NCBI RefSeq assembly: GCF_900100955.1
Contig: NZ_FNCC01000008.1
Span: 1-64,000 of the forward strand
Origin: Lentzea fradiae
Lineage (GTDB): Bacteria > Actinomycetota > Actinomycetes > Mycobacteriales > Pseudonocardiaceae
DNA length: 64,000 nt
Direction of reading: 5' to 3'
Below the pieces are notes generated by a model, which was not told the DNA's origin, did not search any database, and saw nothing but the letters and a program-made list of their open reading frames with translations. Both the position numbers and the translations under genes were made by a program. This document shows, in pieces, positions 9,067 to 19,077 of the stretch. How positions within the stretch are numbered: position 1 is the stretch's first letter; each line of letters begins with the position of its first letter.

Positions 9067-10251
9067 ATGAAGCTTTCCGGGTTGCTGAGCCGTACCAACC
9101 ACGAACTTCCCGGTGTGACGGGCGTCGCGCGGGTGGAGCGGCGCGCGAGCGACCTGGTGCGGCGCATAGGCCCCGGAGACGTCGCCGTCTTCGACCTCGT
9201 GGACCTCGACCGGCGCACCGCGGAGGCGCTCGTCGCGGCAGAGGTGGCCGGGGTGGTGAACGCGTCGCCGTCGATCTCCGGCCGCTTTCCCAACCTCGGG
9301 CCGGAGGTGCTGGTCGAGGCGGGCATCCCGCTGATCGACGACGTCGGCGCCGTCGCGCTGCGGGAGATCAAGGAAGGCACGAAGGTCCGGCTCCACGAGG
9401 GAGTCGTCTACGCCGGTGAACGTGAGCTCGCCAGAGGCGTCGAGCAGAACGCCGAGAGCATCGCCGACGCCATGATCGAGGCCAAGGCCGGCATGTCGGC
9501 GCAGCTGGAAGCCTTCTCCGCCAACACCATCGAGTTCCTGCGCCGCGAACGGGCACTCGTCCTCGACGGCGTGGGCGTGCCCGAGGTGTACGTGCCGATG
9601 CGCGACCGGCAGGTGCTGGTCGTCGCGGGCGGGCCGTCGCACGCCGAGGAGCTGCGCAAGCTCCGCAAGTACATCCGCGAGTACCGGCCGGTGCTGATCG
9701 GCGTCGACACCGGCGCGGACACCCTGCTCGACGCGGGCCTCAAGCCGGACGTCGTCGTGGGTGACCCCGACGGCATCGGCACGGCGTCGCTGCGCGCGGC
9801 CAGCGAGGTCGTCGTGCCCGCGCAGACCGACGGCCACGCGCCGGGGTTGCAGCGCATCCAGGACCTGGGCATCGGCGCGGTGACGTTCCCCGCGTCGGGC
9901 AACGCCGAAGACCTCGCGTTGCTGCTCGCCGAAGCACACGGGGCGTCCCTCGTCGTGACGGTGGGACTGCGCGCCACGCTGCGCGAGTTCCTCGACCGCG
10001 GGCACTCCGGCTCGAACCCCTCCACCTTCCTCACCCGGTTGAAGCTCGGCAGCAAGCTCGTGGACGGGGAGGCCGTCGCCACCCTGCACCGCAGCCGGGT
10101 CTCGCTGGGCGTGATCGTCCTGCTGGTGGCCGCCGCGGTCACCGCCATGGCCGCGGCGCTCGCCGTCTCCGGTGTCGGTCACGTCTACGTCGGCCTCGCG
10201 GTCGACGGCTGGCACTCCGTCGTCACCTGGTTCAAGGGGTTCTTCTCGTGA
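9067..10251 (+). CDS. steA: SteA-like thiamin-pyrophosphokinase-fold membrane protein
   Basis: 394 aa from the ATG at 9067 (MKLSGLLSR), which aligns with the Rv1697 N terminus; a GTG 18 bases upstream is less likely. The soluble body includes VVNASPSISGRFPNLGPEVL and VVGDPDGI/SNPSTFLTRLKLG, diagnostic of the family. One C-terminal transmembrane helix (~352-372) follows. In Corynebacterium, SteA and SteB act in cell envelope and septum biogenesis and affect daughter-cell separation. Its stop overlaps the steB start (GTGA). Confidence 0.9.
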   Translation: MKLSGLLSRTNHELPGVTGVARVERRASDLVRRIGPGDVAVFDLVDLDRRTAEALVAAEVAGVVNASPSISGRFPNLGPEVLVEAGIPLIDDVGAVALREIKEGTKVRLHEGVVYAGERELARGVEQNAESIADAMIEAKAGMSAQLEAFSANTIEFLRRERALVLDGVGVPEVYVPMRDRQVLVVAGGPSHAEELRKLRKYIREYRPVLIGVDTGADTLLDAGLKPDVVVGDPDGIGTASLRAASEVVVPAQTDGHAPGLQRIQDLGIGAVTFPASGNAEDLALLLAEAHGASLVVTVGLRATLREFLDRGHSGSNPSTFLTRLKLGSKLVDGEAVATLHRSRVSLGVIVLLVAAAVTAMAAALAVSGVGHVYVGLAVDGWHSVVTWFKGFFS

Positions 10252-11186
10252 TCACGTTGCGCTACCACATCGTCTCGATCACCGCCGTGTTCCTCGCGCT
10301 CGCGGTCGGCGTCGTGCTCGGGTCCACCGCGATCAGCGGGCGGCTGCTGTCGGGCCTGAGCGGCGAGAAGAACACGCTCGCCCAGCGGGTGAGCGACCTG
10401 GAGAACCACCGCAACGCGCTCAACGCCAAGCTCGGCGAGGCGGACGAGTTCGCGGCGGCGGTCGGGCCGCTCGCGGTCAAGGACCGGCTCACCGACCGCA
10501 CGGTCGTGATCGTCACGACCGAGGACGCGCGCCCGTCCGACCGCGACGCGGTGTCCGGGCTGCTCAAGGCCGCGGGCGCCACGGTCACCGGCGAGGTGCA
10601 GCTGACGGCGGCGTTCGCCGACCCGTCCCGCGGCGACCAGCTGCGCGACCTCGTCGCACGGCTGCAGCCCGCCGGGTCGCAGCTGCCGACGGCTGCGGAC
10701 CCCGGCACCCGCGCCGGTGGCCTGTTCGGCACGTTGCTGCTGCTCAACCCGTCGAACAACGAGCAGCAGGCCACGCCGGAGGAGGCGGCGGCCGCACTGG
10801 CGGGCCTGTCCAACGCGGGCTTCGTGAAGGCGACGTCGGGCGTGAAGCCCGCGCAGCTCGCGATCGTGCTCACCGGCGGGGCCGCGGAGGGCGACTCGGC
10901 GGCCGACCGCGCGTCGACCATCGCGCGCTTCTCGACGCAGCTCGACCGGTCCGGCGCGGGGGTCGTGCTTGCCGGGGGCGACGGGTCTGCGAACGGCACG
11001 GGCGCCATCGGCGTGATCCGCGCCGACACCAACGCGACGTCCGTGCTGTCCACCGTGGACAACGCCGACACCCCGGCTGGCCAGGCCGTCGTCGTGATGG
11101 CGCTGCGGGAGCAGCTGGAGGGCCGGTCCGGCCGGTACGGGGTCGCGGGGAACGCCGAGGCATCGGCACCCGGCGCCGCGAGCTGA
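10248..11186 (+). CDS. SteB/MctB-type outer-envelope channel or copper transport protein
   Basis: 312 aa, GTG start overlapping steA. An N-terminal signal-anchor (HIVSITAVFLALAVGVVLGS) is followed by a coiled coil (~35-62) and a beta/alpha domain. This is the Rv1698 family, annotated as MctB (mycobacterial copper transport protein) or as SteB, the SteA partner. The steA-coupled position favours the SteA/SteB envelope role; a copper role is only family annotation. It converges on a minus-strand gene eight bases downstream. Confidence 0.85.
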   Translation: MITLRYHIVSITAVFLALAVGVVLGSTAISGRLLSGLSGEKNTLAQRVSDLENHRNALNAKLGEADEFAAAVGPLAVKDRLTDRTVVIVTTEDARPSDRDAVSGLLKAAGATVTGEVQLTAAFADPSRGDQLRDLVARLQPAGSQLPTAADPGTRAGGLFGTLLLLNPSNNEQQATPEEAAAALAGLSNAGFVKATSGVKPAQLAIVLTGGAAEGDSAADRASTIARFSTQLDRSGAGVVLAGGDGSANGTGAIGVIRADTNATSVLSTVDNADTPAGQAVVVMALREQLEGRSGRYGVAGNAEASAPGAAS

Positions 11187-11194
11187 CGGGGCGC

Positions 11195-11878
11195 TCAGTA
11201 CTCGGTCGTCCAGTCTCCGGGGAGCTGCTTCACCAGCAGCTCCAGGGCGTCCGGTGTGCGGGCGCGGGCCCACAGCCACGCGTCCCCGTCCTGGCGGACG
11301 ACCACGTCCTGTCCGGCGAACCAGCGGGTGCCGGGGCCGTGCAGCGGCAACGCGGTGAGGTGCTCGCGCAGCAGGGAGACGTCCGCCTCGGACATCTCCC
11401 TGTCGGCCGTCTCGGCGTCGTCGCGGAACAGCGCCTCCGACAGCACCATCTCCACGCACGCCACGGACAGCCGCGGCAGCCACGGGTCCCAGCGCTCCAG
11501 CGACCTGTCGGCGAGGTCGAGCTTGACCAGCACCTCGGGGTCGTCGCCCGCGGTCGCCGCGCCCCAGCTCGCCACCCACTGGTTCTCGTCCCGGAACACC
11601 AGGACGCCGCCGTCGAGGCGCAGCTCGGCGGGCATCAGCAGCCGGTCCTGGTTGCTCGTCAGGTCCGGGCGCTTGCCGAACAGCGACAGCGCCTCCCGCA
11701 ACGCCTCGGGGATCGGTACCCCGAGCCTGTCCTCCGCCTCGGCGAGGTCGCGCCGGCTCCAGCCGTCCGCGGGTTCCAGCGGTTCCTCCCAGGACTCCGC
11801 GAACCTCTCGATGAACCGCCAAGCCGCCGACCGCCCCTGCACGGCCCGTGCGGCTTCCTCTGCCAGGTCGAAGGTCAC
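11195..11878 (-). CDS. SUKH/SMI1-KNR4-like protein
   Basis: 227 aa, GTG at 11878. Residues ~35-75 (WSRRDLAEAEDRLGVPIPEA then LREALSLFGKRPDLTSNQDRL) fit the SUKH pattern: a helix, the LG.P.P turn, then helix and strand. The rest continues as alpha/beta with RDENQWVASWG typical of the fold. SUKH proteins are often immunity proteins to polymorphic toxins, but no toxin is adjacent. The gene is inverted inside an otherwise plus-strand housekeeping block, consistent with insertion. Assignment is by motif reading only. Confidence 0.65.
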   Translation of the reverse strand: MTFDLAEEAARAVQGRSAAWRFIERFAESWEEPLEPADGWSRRDLAEAEDRLGVPIPEALREALSLFGKRPDLTSNQDRLLMPAELRLDGGVLVFRDENQWVASWGAATAGDDPEVLVKLDLADRSLERWDPWLPRLSVACVEMVLSEALFRDDAETADREMSEADVSLLREHLTALPLHGPGTRWFAGQDVVVRQDGDAWLWARARTPDALELLVKQLPGDWTTEY

Positions 11879-12008
11879 GCGGCAACGATTCCCGATCCCG
11901 CCGCCTACCGGGCGGAGTTCGGCAAAACCGCCTGCTGGGCCGATCGGGTGATGTGCTGTGCCGGGTCGTGGTGCGCTGAGTGACCGGCGGCGTGTTAGCG
12001 TTATGGCC

Positions 12009-12040
12009 CGTGGATAGGGGGATTTCGCCCCCACGATTTT
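12009..12040 (+). promoter_or_regulatory. pyrG leader hairpin, possible attenuator
   Basis: The leader can fold as cgtgg (12009-12013) with ccacg (12031-12035), extended by ggg (12017-12019) with ccc (12028-12030) and followed by 'atttt'. A TANNNT-type -10 (tagcgt, 11996-12001) would place the transcript start near 12008, so the hairpin would fill the leader. pyrG leaders in other Gram-positives are controlled by attenuation. The G-run start needed for reiterative initiation is not evident here. Confidence 0.35.
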
Positions 12041-12056
12041 CACGGGAGCCCCGTTG

Positions 12057-13738
<1,682 letters not shown>

Positions 13739-13742
<4 letters not shown>

Positions 13743-14374
13743 CCTCCTCCTCCGAGAGCCCCAGGCACGACTTCCGGACCGTCGCCAGCGAGGACCTGCA
13801 CGTCGGGAAGATCCTGGCGCTGCGCGTCGACGAGGTCGAGATGCCCGGCGGTGGCACGGCCAAGCGCGAGATCGTCGAGCACACCGGCGCGGTCGCGGTC
13901 GTCGCCGTCGACGACGAGGGCCAGGTCACGATGGTCCACCAGTACCGGCACGCCCTCGGCAGGCACCTGTGGGAGCTGCCCGCGGGTCTGCTCGACCACC
14001 AGGGCGAGGAGCCGGTCGCCGGTGCGCGCCGCGAGCTGGCCGAGGAGGTCGGGCTCGACGCGCGGCAGTGGCACGCGCTGGTCGACGTGGCCGCCTCGCC
14101 CGGTTTCACCGACGAGGTCGTGCGCGTGTTCCTGGCGCGCGAGCTGTCCGAGGTCGACCGCGACGTGCAGGGCGAGGAGGAGGCGGACCTGGAGGTCCAC
14201 CGCTTCCCGCTCGCCGAGGCCGTGCGGATGGTGCTCGCCGGCGAGATCGTCAACGCCTCCACGGTCGCCGGGCTGCTCGCCGCACGCGAGGTGCTCGACG
14301 GCCGGGCGGAGCCGCGTCCGGCGGACGCGCCCTTCCGCGACAAGCCGACCCGGTTCGTCGCGCGCGGCAAGTAG
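13739..14374 (+). CDS. Nudix hydrolase, ADP-ribose pyrophosphatase type
   Basis: 211 aa; GTG overlaps the pyrG stop (GTGA). The Nudix helix [12 protein letters not shown] follows the strand [30 protein letters not shown] downstream is typical of the NudF/ADPRase subfamily that hydrolyses ADP-ribose to AMP and ribose-5-phosphate. The Rv1700 homologue next to pyrG in M. tuberculosis is a characterised ADP-ribose pyrophosphatase. Length matches (~207 aa). Confidence 0.92.
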
Positions 14375-14383
14375 GTTGGACCC

Positions 14384-14779
14384 ATGCGGACGTCGACGGG
14401 TGCCTTCTCACGACTGAAGGCGCCCCTCGGCGTGCTCGCGGCGGGGGCGGCGGGCGCGGCGCTGCTGCTGGTCGTCGACCCGACCAAGCCGGGCAACCTG
14501 TTGCCCAAGTGCCCGTTCAACTGGCTGACGGGGCTGGACTGTCCCGGCTGCGGCGCCACGCGCATGGTGCACGCGCTGCTGCACGGCGACATCGCCGGTG
14601 CGTTCCACTACAACGCGGTGCTGCTCACGTTGGGCGTTCCGCTGGCCGTGTGGTTGTTCGCGCGGTGGACGCGCGACAAGTGGACAGGGGAACGGCGATC
14701 CGTGCCGAAAGCGGTCGGTGTCGCCGTTCTCGCCGTGGCTGTGGTGTGGGGTGTGGGCCGTAACCTGGCCGGTACCTAG
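14384..14779 (+). CDS. DUF2752 membrane protein
   Basis: 131 aa, ATG start. The motif CPFNWLTGLDCPGCGATRM contains the CPxCGxTR signature of DUF2752, a small integral membrane family. Helices are predicted at ~13-31, ~78-93 and ~108-125. Function of the family is unknown. It overlaps the oppositely transcribed TM2-domain gene by four bases at its 3' end; DUF2752 and TM2 genes are often neighbours. Confidence 0.88.
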   Translation: MRTSTGAFSRLKAPLGVLAAGAAGAALLLVVDPTKPGNLLPKCPFNWLTGLDCPGCGATRMVHALLHGDIAGAFHYNAVLLTLGVPLAVWLFARWTRDKWTGERRSVPKAVGVAVLAVAVVWGVGRNLAGT

Positions 14780-15378
14780 TCGCGGAGCTTGCGGCCCTGG
14801 GCGTCGGTGCCGCCGCTGACCAGGATGATGATCCCGTCGATCAGCGACCAGATGCCGCAGCCGCCGCAGGTCAGCAGCTGGGCGACGGCCATGCCGGTGT
14901 GGCCGGTGTAGAAGCGGCCGATGCCCAGGTTGCCCAGGAACAGCTGCAGCACGCCCGCGGCGATCTTCGACTTGTCCGACAGCGGCACGCCCGTGATCGG
15001 GTCGTACCCGTACGGCGCGGACACGTGCGCGTAGCCGCCCGTGGCCATGCCGGGCGGCGGGCCGGCGTACTGCTGCGGTCCGGTGGGCGGCGGGTAGTAC
15101 GGCTGCGTGGGCTGCGGCGGGAAGCCCGGCGGGGGCGGCGGCACGGCCGCGAACGGCACCGACGGCGGCGCGAGGAACGGCGGGTGTGGCTGCGGGAGGT
15201 CGCGGAACAGCTCGGCGAGCTCCTGGTACGACTGGGCTCCCGACGCGCGGTTCACCCGGTCCTGGTACTCCGAGATGTCGAGCCGCGCCATCGCGAAGTG
15301 GTCGTTGAGCGCGGTGATCGCTTCCTCGCGCTGCTGGTTGCCGATGCGCTGCTGCTCCGGCCCGAATGCTTCTGACAC
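14776..15378 (-). CDS. DUF1707 and TM2 domain membrane protein
   Basis: 200 aa, ATG at 15378. Residues ~1-70 (ITALNDHFAMARLDISEYQD, YQELAELFRDLP) are a DUF1707 domain. Residues ~70-125 are a Pro/Gly/Tyr-rich linker. Residues ~133-190 are a TM2 domain with KSKIAAGVLQLFLGNLGIGR, FYTGHTGMAVAQLL and a CGGCGIWSLIDGI turn. TM2 proteins have two helices joined by a short DxF-like turn; cell role unknown. It is divergent from ald. Confidence 0.88.
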   Translation of the reverse strand: MSEAFGPEQQRIGNQQREEAITALNDHFAMARLDISEYQDRVNRASGAQSYQELAELFRDLPQPHPPFLAPPSVPFAAVPPPPPGFPPQPTQPYYPPPTGPQQYAGPPPGMATGGYAHVSAPYGYDPITGVPLSDKSKIAAGVLQLFLGNLGIGRFYTGHTGMAVAQLLTCGGCGIWSLIDGIIILVSGGTDAQGRKLRD

Positions 15379-15406
15379 GGCTCAGCACGGTATCCGATGC
15401 AGCGCG

Positions 15407-15425
15407 CCGATATCGGGAATACGCT
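15407..15425. promoter_or_regulatory. Palindrome and -10-like element upstream of ald
   Basis: A perfect 10-bp palindrome ccgatatcgg (15407-15416) lies in the 53-base divergent spacer. A TANNNT element (tacgct, 15420-15425) sits seven bases before the ald ATG, which would give a leaderless ald mRNA. No good -35 is seen. An operator role for the palindrome is inferred from position only. Confidence 0.3.
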
Positions 15426-15431
15426 GCGACG

Positions 15432-16502
15432 ATGCGGGTCGGTGTCCCAAAGGAGATCAAGAACCACGAGTACCGCGTGGCGATGACCCCCGCGGGAGTG
15501 GTCGAGCTGACACGGCGCGGCCACGAGGTCGTCGTCGAACGGGACGCGGGCGCGGGCTCGTCGTTCCCCGACGAGGAGTACACGGCGGCCGGGGCGCGCA
15601 TCGCCGAGTCGGCGGACGAGGTGTGGGCCGTCGCCGACCTGGTGCTCAAGGTCAAGGAGCCGATCGAGCCCGAGTTCCACCGGATGCGCCGCGACCAGGT
15701 GCTGTTCACCTACCTGCACCTCGCGGCGAGCCAGGAGTGCACGAGGGCGCTCCTGTCGTCCGGCACCACGGCCATCGCCTACGAGACGGTGCAGCTGCCG
15801 GACGGCTCGCTGCCGTTGCTGGCGCCGATGAGCGAGATCGCCGGACGGATGGCCGCGCAGGTGGGCGCGCACTGCCTGGAACGCGCGCAAGGCGGCCGCG
15901 GGGTGCTGCTGGGTGGCGCACCCGGCGTGGCGGCGGGCAAGGTCGCGGTGATCGGCGCGGGCGTGGCGGGGATGAACGCGGCCACGATGGCGGTCGGCAT
16001 GCAGGCCGAGGTCGTCGTCCTCGACACCAACGTCAACCGGTTGCGGCAGATCGACTTCACCTACCGCGGGCACCTGCAGACGATCGCGTCCAACGCCTAC
16101 GAGGTCGAGAAGGCGTGCCGCTGGGCGGACCTGGTCGTCGGCGCCGTGCTGGTGCCCGGTGCGAAAGCGCCGAAGCTCGTGAGCAACGAGCTGGTGTCGC
16201 GGATGCGTCCCGGCAGCGTGCTCGTGGACATCGCGATCGACCAAGGCGGCTGCTTTGAGGACTCCCGTCCGACAACGCACGACGCGCCGACTTACCGTGT
16301 GCACGACTCCGTGTTCTACTGCGTGGCGAACATGCCGGGTGCGGTGCCGAACACGTCGACCTACGCGCTGACGAACGTGACGCTTCCGTACGTCATCGCG
16401 TTGGCGGACAACGGTTTCGACCGCGCCGTAGCAGCGGACCCGGCACTGGCGAAGGGGGTCAACGTGCGTGCCGGCGAGATCGTGTTGGAAGGGCTCGCGT
16501 GA
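15432..16502 (+). CDS. ald: Alanine dehydrogenase
   Basis: 356 aa from ATG 15432 ([20 protein letters not shown]). The catalytic lysine/histidine segments [13 protein letters not shown] and LFTYLHLAA and the NAD-binding [16 protein letters not shown] are all present, as is the C-terminal SIDQGG-like [15 protein letters not shown]. The enzyme interconverts L-alanine with pyruvate and ammonia using NAD(H). Length is normal (~370). No SD precedes the ATG. The stop overlaps the xerD GTG. In M. tuberculosis ald is elsewhere, so this is a lineage difference within the block. Confidence 0.95.
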   Translation: MRVGVPKEIKNHEYRVAMTPAGVVELTRRGHEVVVERDAGAGSSFPDEEYTAAGARIAESADEVWAVADLVLKVKEPIEPEFHRMRRDQVLFTYLHLAASQECTRALLSSGTTAIAYETVQLPDGSLPLLAPMSEIAGRMAAQVGAHCLERAQGGRGVLLGGAPGVAAGKVAVIGAGVAGMNAATMAVGMQAEVVVLDTNVNRLRQIDFTYRGHLQTIASNAYEVEKACRWADLVVGAVLVPGAKAPKLVSNELVSRMRPGSVLVDIAIDQGGCFEDSRPTTHDAPTYRVHDSVFYCVANMPGAVPNTSTYALTNVTLPYVIALADNGFDRAVAADPALAKGVNVRAGEIVLEGLA

Positions 16503-17386
16503 TCGAAGAACTGGTGGCGACCTATCTCGACCACCTCGCCGTGGAACGCGGCACCGCTCGCAACACGCTCGACTCCTACACCAGGGACCTGCGCCGCTAC
16601 GTCGAACACCTGGAGTCCGTCGGCGTGACGGACCTGGGCGCGGTGACCGAGATGCACGTGAGCGAGTTCCTGGCGTCGTTGCGAGAGAGCGGTCTCGCGG
16701 CGTCGTCCGCCGCACGGACGTTGGTCGCCGTGCGCGGGTTGCACCGCTTCGCACACCGTGAAGGCGTTGTACCGCAGGACGTCGCACGCGCCGTGCACCC
16801 GCCGTCACCGCCGAAGAGGCTGCCGAAAGCCTTGCCGGTCAACGATGTGCTGACCCTGCTCGACAATGCGGGAAACCTCAGGGACAAGGCGCTGCTGGAG
16901 CTGCTGTACTCGACGGGAGCGCGGATCTCCGAGGTGGTGGGCCTCGACATCGACGACATCGACGCGTCCGAGCGGACGGTGCTGCTGGACGGGAAAGGGG
17001 GCAAGCAACGACTGGTGCCGGTGGGCAGGCCCGCGCTGGCCGCGGTCGACGCGTACCTGGTTCGCGCGCGCCCCGCGCTGGCGGCGAAGGGGCGTGGCAC
17101 GCCCGCGTTGTTCTTGAACGCGCGCGGCGGACGGCTCTCCAGACAGAGCGCGTGGACCGTGCTGAAGACCGCCGCGGAGGAAGCCGGCATCACCGCTCCG
17201 GTGTCGCCGCACACGTTGCGACATTCGTTCGCCACCCATCTGCTGGAAGGCGGTGCGGACGTTCGGGTGGTGCAGGAGCTGCTGGGGCACGCATCCGTTA
17301 CCACCACTCAGGTGTACACACTGGTAACCGTTACGACTTTGAGGGAGGTCTACGCAACTGCACACCCTCGGGCCACTGGAACATGA
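16499..17386 (+). CDS. xerD: Tyrosine recombinase XerD
   Basis: 295 aa, GTG overlapping the ald stop. The N-terminal SAM-like core-binding domain ([20 protein letters not shown]) precedes the catalytic domain. Catalytic residues are visible: Arg in [13 protein letters not shown], His-x-x-Arg in [17 protein letters not shown], His in [11 protein letters not shown], and the nucleophile Tyr in TQVYTLVT. XerD with XerC resolves chromosome dimers at dif. It matches Rv1701 by position, upstream of parA-scpAB. It is a housekeeping recombinase, not a mobile-element integrase. Confidence 0.93.
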   Translation: MIEELVATYLDHLAVERGTARNTLDSYTRDLRRYVEHLESVGVTDLGAVTEMHVSEFLASLRESGLAASSAARTLVAVRGLHRFAHREGVVPQDVARAVHPPSPPKRLPKALPVNDVLTLLDNAGNLRDKALLELLYSTGARISEVVGLDIDDIDASERTVLLDGKGGKQRLVPVGRPALAAVDAYLVRARPALAAKGRGTPALFLNARGGRLSRQSAWTVLKTAAEEAGITAPVSPHTLRHSFATHLLEGGADVRVVQELLGHASVTTTQVYTLVTVTTLREVYATAHPRATGT

Positions 17387-17410
17387 GGCTTCCACGGGTA
17401 CGGTGGTCGA

Positions 17411-17740
17411 GTGCCGAACTTGGACGAGCCGTCCCCCCAGGCCATCGATTTAGCCGCTGTGCTGCACGCGCTGAGCGACCCGACACGGCTCGCGGTCGTC
17501 CGCCAGATCCAGTCGAGCGGTGAACGCCTGTGCGGGGCCTTCGAAGTCGAGGTAGCGAAGTCGACCCTGTCGCAGCACCTGCGCGTGCTGCGCGAGGCGG
17601 GCATCACCCGAACACGCTGCCGGGGGAACCAGCGCTGGGTGTCACTGCGTCGTGATGACCTGGACCTTCTCTTCCCCGGTCTGCTCGACGTGGTGCTCTC
17701 GGCCGCGGACCGGCGCACACGTTCGGATGTCGCGGTCTAA
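17411..17740 (+). CDS. ArsR-family winged-helix regulator
   Basis: 109 aa, GTG start. ALSDPTRLAVVRQIQSSGER followed by KSTLSQHLRVLREAGITRTR is the ArsR-type helix-turn-helix. No Cys pair typical of the metal-sensing alpha3 or alpha5 sites is present apart from a single CGAF cysteine, so a non-metal effector is likely. It lies 24 bases after xerD and before the predicted parA promoter; its target is not evident. Confidence 0.85.
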   Translation: MPNLDEPSPQAIDLAAVLHALSDPTRLAVVRQIQSSGERLCGAFEVEVAKSTLSQHLRVLREAGITRTRCRGNQRWVSLRRDDLDLLFPGLLDVVLSAADRRTRSDVAV

Positions 17741-17770
17741 CCAAGTCTTGACAAACACCGGCGAGGCGCG

Positions 17771-17799
17771 TTGCCGCTCGCACGGGTGCGGCCTACGCT
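17771..17799 (+). promoter_or_regulatory. Predicted housekeeping-type promoter of parA-scpAB-rluB
   Basis: TTGCCG (17771-17776) and TACGCT (17794-17799) are separated by 17 bases, a good fit to actinobacterial principal-sigma promoters (TTGNNN-N16-18-TANNNT). Transcription would start near 17806, giving a ~37-base leader containing the SD 'gaggga' before the ATG at 17843. Confidence 0.5.
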
Positions 17800-17842
17800 G
17801 CGCCCGGGAGAGACGACCACGACGAGTGAGGGACCGCCAGCC

Positions 17843-18766
17843 ATGTCGACACCGGACCGCGCTTTCGCGCCGCGTGCCGACCTGAGCCTGGCGCCGCACG
17901 CCGCGCCGGTGGACGACGTCGCCCACGAACAGCTGGACGGCATCGGTCCCACCGGCCGGCCCCGCCGCGTCATCTCCGACCCGCCGCAGCTGCTGCACCA
18001 CGGCCCGGCGAAGATCCTCGCGATCTGCAACCAGAAGGGCGGCGTCGGCAAGACGACGACGACCATCAACCTGGGCGCCGCGCTGGCCGAGTACGGCAGA
18101 CGGGTGCTGCTCGTCGACTTCGACCCGCAGGGCGCCCTGTCGGTGGGCCTCGGCGTGCACCCGCACCAGCTGGACACCACGATCTACAACGTGATCATGG
18201 AGAACGACACCGCCGTTCCCGACGTGATCCGCAAGACCATGGTCGACGACATGGACCTGCTGCCGAGCAACATCGACCTGTCGGCGGCCGAGATCCAGCT
18301 CGTCTCGGAGGTGGGCCGCGAGCACACGCTCGTGCGCACCCTCCGCCCCGTCATCGACCACTACGACTACGTGCTGGTCGACTGCCAGCCCTCGCTCGGC
18401 CTGCTCACGGTGAACGCCCTCGCGGCCGCGGACGGAGTGCTGATCCCGCTGGAGTGCGAGTTCTTCTCGCTGCGCGGGGTGGCGCTGCTCATCGACACCA
18501 TCGAGAAGGTCAAGGAACGCTTGAACCCCAAGCTCACCATCACCGGCATCCTCGCCACGATGTACGACCCGCGCACGCTGCACTCGCGCGAGGTCATGGC
18601 GCGCGTCGTGGAGGCGTTCGGCGAGATCGTGTTCGACTCGGTCATCAACCGCACGGTGCGCTTCCCGGAGACCACCGTGGCCGGTGAGCCGATCACCCGC
18701 TGGGCCCCGAGGTCCTCCGGCGCCAACGCCTACCGTGCGCTGGCCCGCGAGGTGATCGCCCGGTGA
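17843..18766 (+). CDS. ParA/Soj-family ATPase
   Basis: 307 aa, ATG with SD 'gaggga'. A ~60-residue N-terminal extension precedes the deviant Walker A KGGVGKTTTTINLGAAL, then VDFDPQGALS and YVLVDCQPSLGLLT. This matches the Rv1708 type, a ParA-like protein located next to scpA rather than the oriC parAB pair. It may act in chromosome organisation with ScpAB. No parB follows; the next gene is a small RHH-like protein overlapping by four bases. Confidence 0.88.
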   Translation: MSTPDRAFAPRADLSLAPHAAPVDDVAHEQLDGIGPTGRPRRVISDPPQLLHHGPAKILAICNQKGGVGKTTTTINLGAALAEYGRRVLLVDFDPQGALSVGLGVHPHQLDTTIYNVIMENDTAVPDVIRKTMVDDMDLLPSNIDLSAAEIQLVSEVGREHTLVRTLRPVIDHYDYVLVDCQPSLGLLTVNALAAADGVLIPLECEFFSLRGVALLIDTIEKVKERLNPKLTITGILATMYDPRTLHSREVMARVVEAFGEIVFDSVINRTVRFPETTVAGEPITRWAPRSSGANAYRALAREVIAR

Positions 18767-19077
18767 ACCGCCGCCCCTCGTTGCCGGGCGCCGCGGAACT
18801 GTTCCGGCTGACCGCTGCCCCCGCACCGGCTGAGCAACCCGGGCAAGCCGGGAAGCGCCGCGTCTCCGGCCGCACCAGGCACACCACGAAGATCACGGTG
18901 TACGTGTCCGACGAGGAGCTGCTGGCCCTCGAACACGCCCGGCTGTCGCTGCGCGGCTCCTACGCGCTCGGCGTCGACCGCGGCCGGGTGGTGCGCGAGG
19001 CGATCGCCATCGTGCTGGACGACCTGGAAGCGCTCGGCGAGGAGTCGTTGCTGGTACGCAGGTTGCGCGAGCAGTGA
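18763..19077 (+). CDS. Small conserved protein with ribbon-helix-helix-like segment
   Basis: 104 aa, GTG overlapping parA. The first ~40 residues are basic and Pro/Ala-rich. Residues ~42-60 (KITVYVSDEELLALEHARLS) and ~72-90 (RGRVVREAIAIVLDDLEAL) resemble a strand followed by two helices, as in MetJ/Arc DNA-binding proteins. Sandwiched by four-base overlaps between a ParA ATPase and scpA, it could be the DNA-binding partner of that ParA in place of ParB. This is inference. Confidence 0.7.
   Translation: MNRRPSLPGAAELFRLTAAPAPAEQPGQAGKRRVSGRTRHTTKITVYVSDEELLALEHARLSLRGSYALGVDRGRVVREAIAIVLDDLEALGEESLLVRRLREQ

Noticed and set aside
16499..17386. Tyrosine recombinase as a sign of an integrated element
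   Set aside because: Sequence and position between ald and parA-scpAB identify housekeeping XerD; no att-like repeats or phage genes nearby.
17748..17753. TTGACA as the -35 of the parA promoter
   Set aside because: No TANNNT lies 16-18 bases downstream; TTGCCG-N17-TACGCT a little further on fits better.
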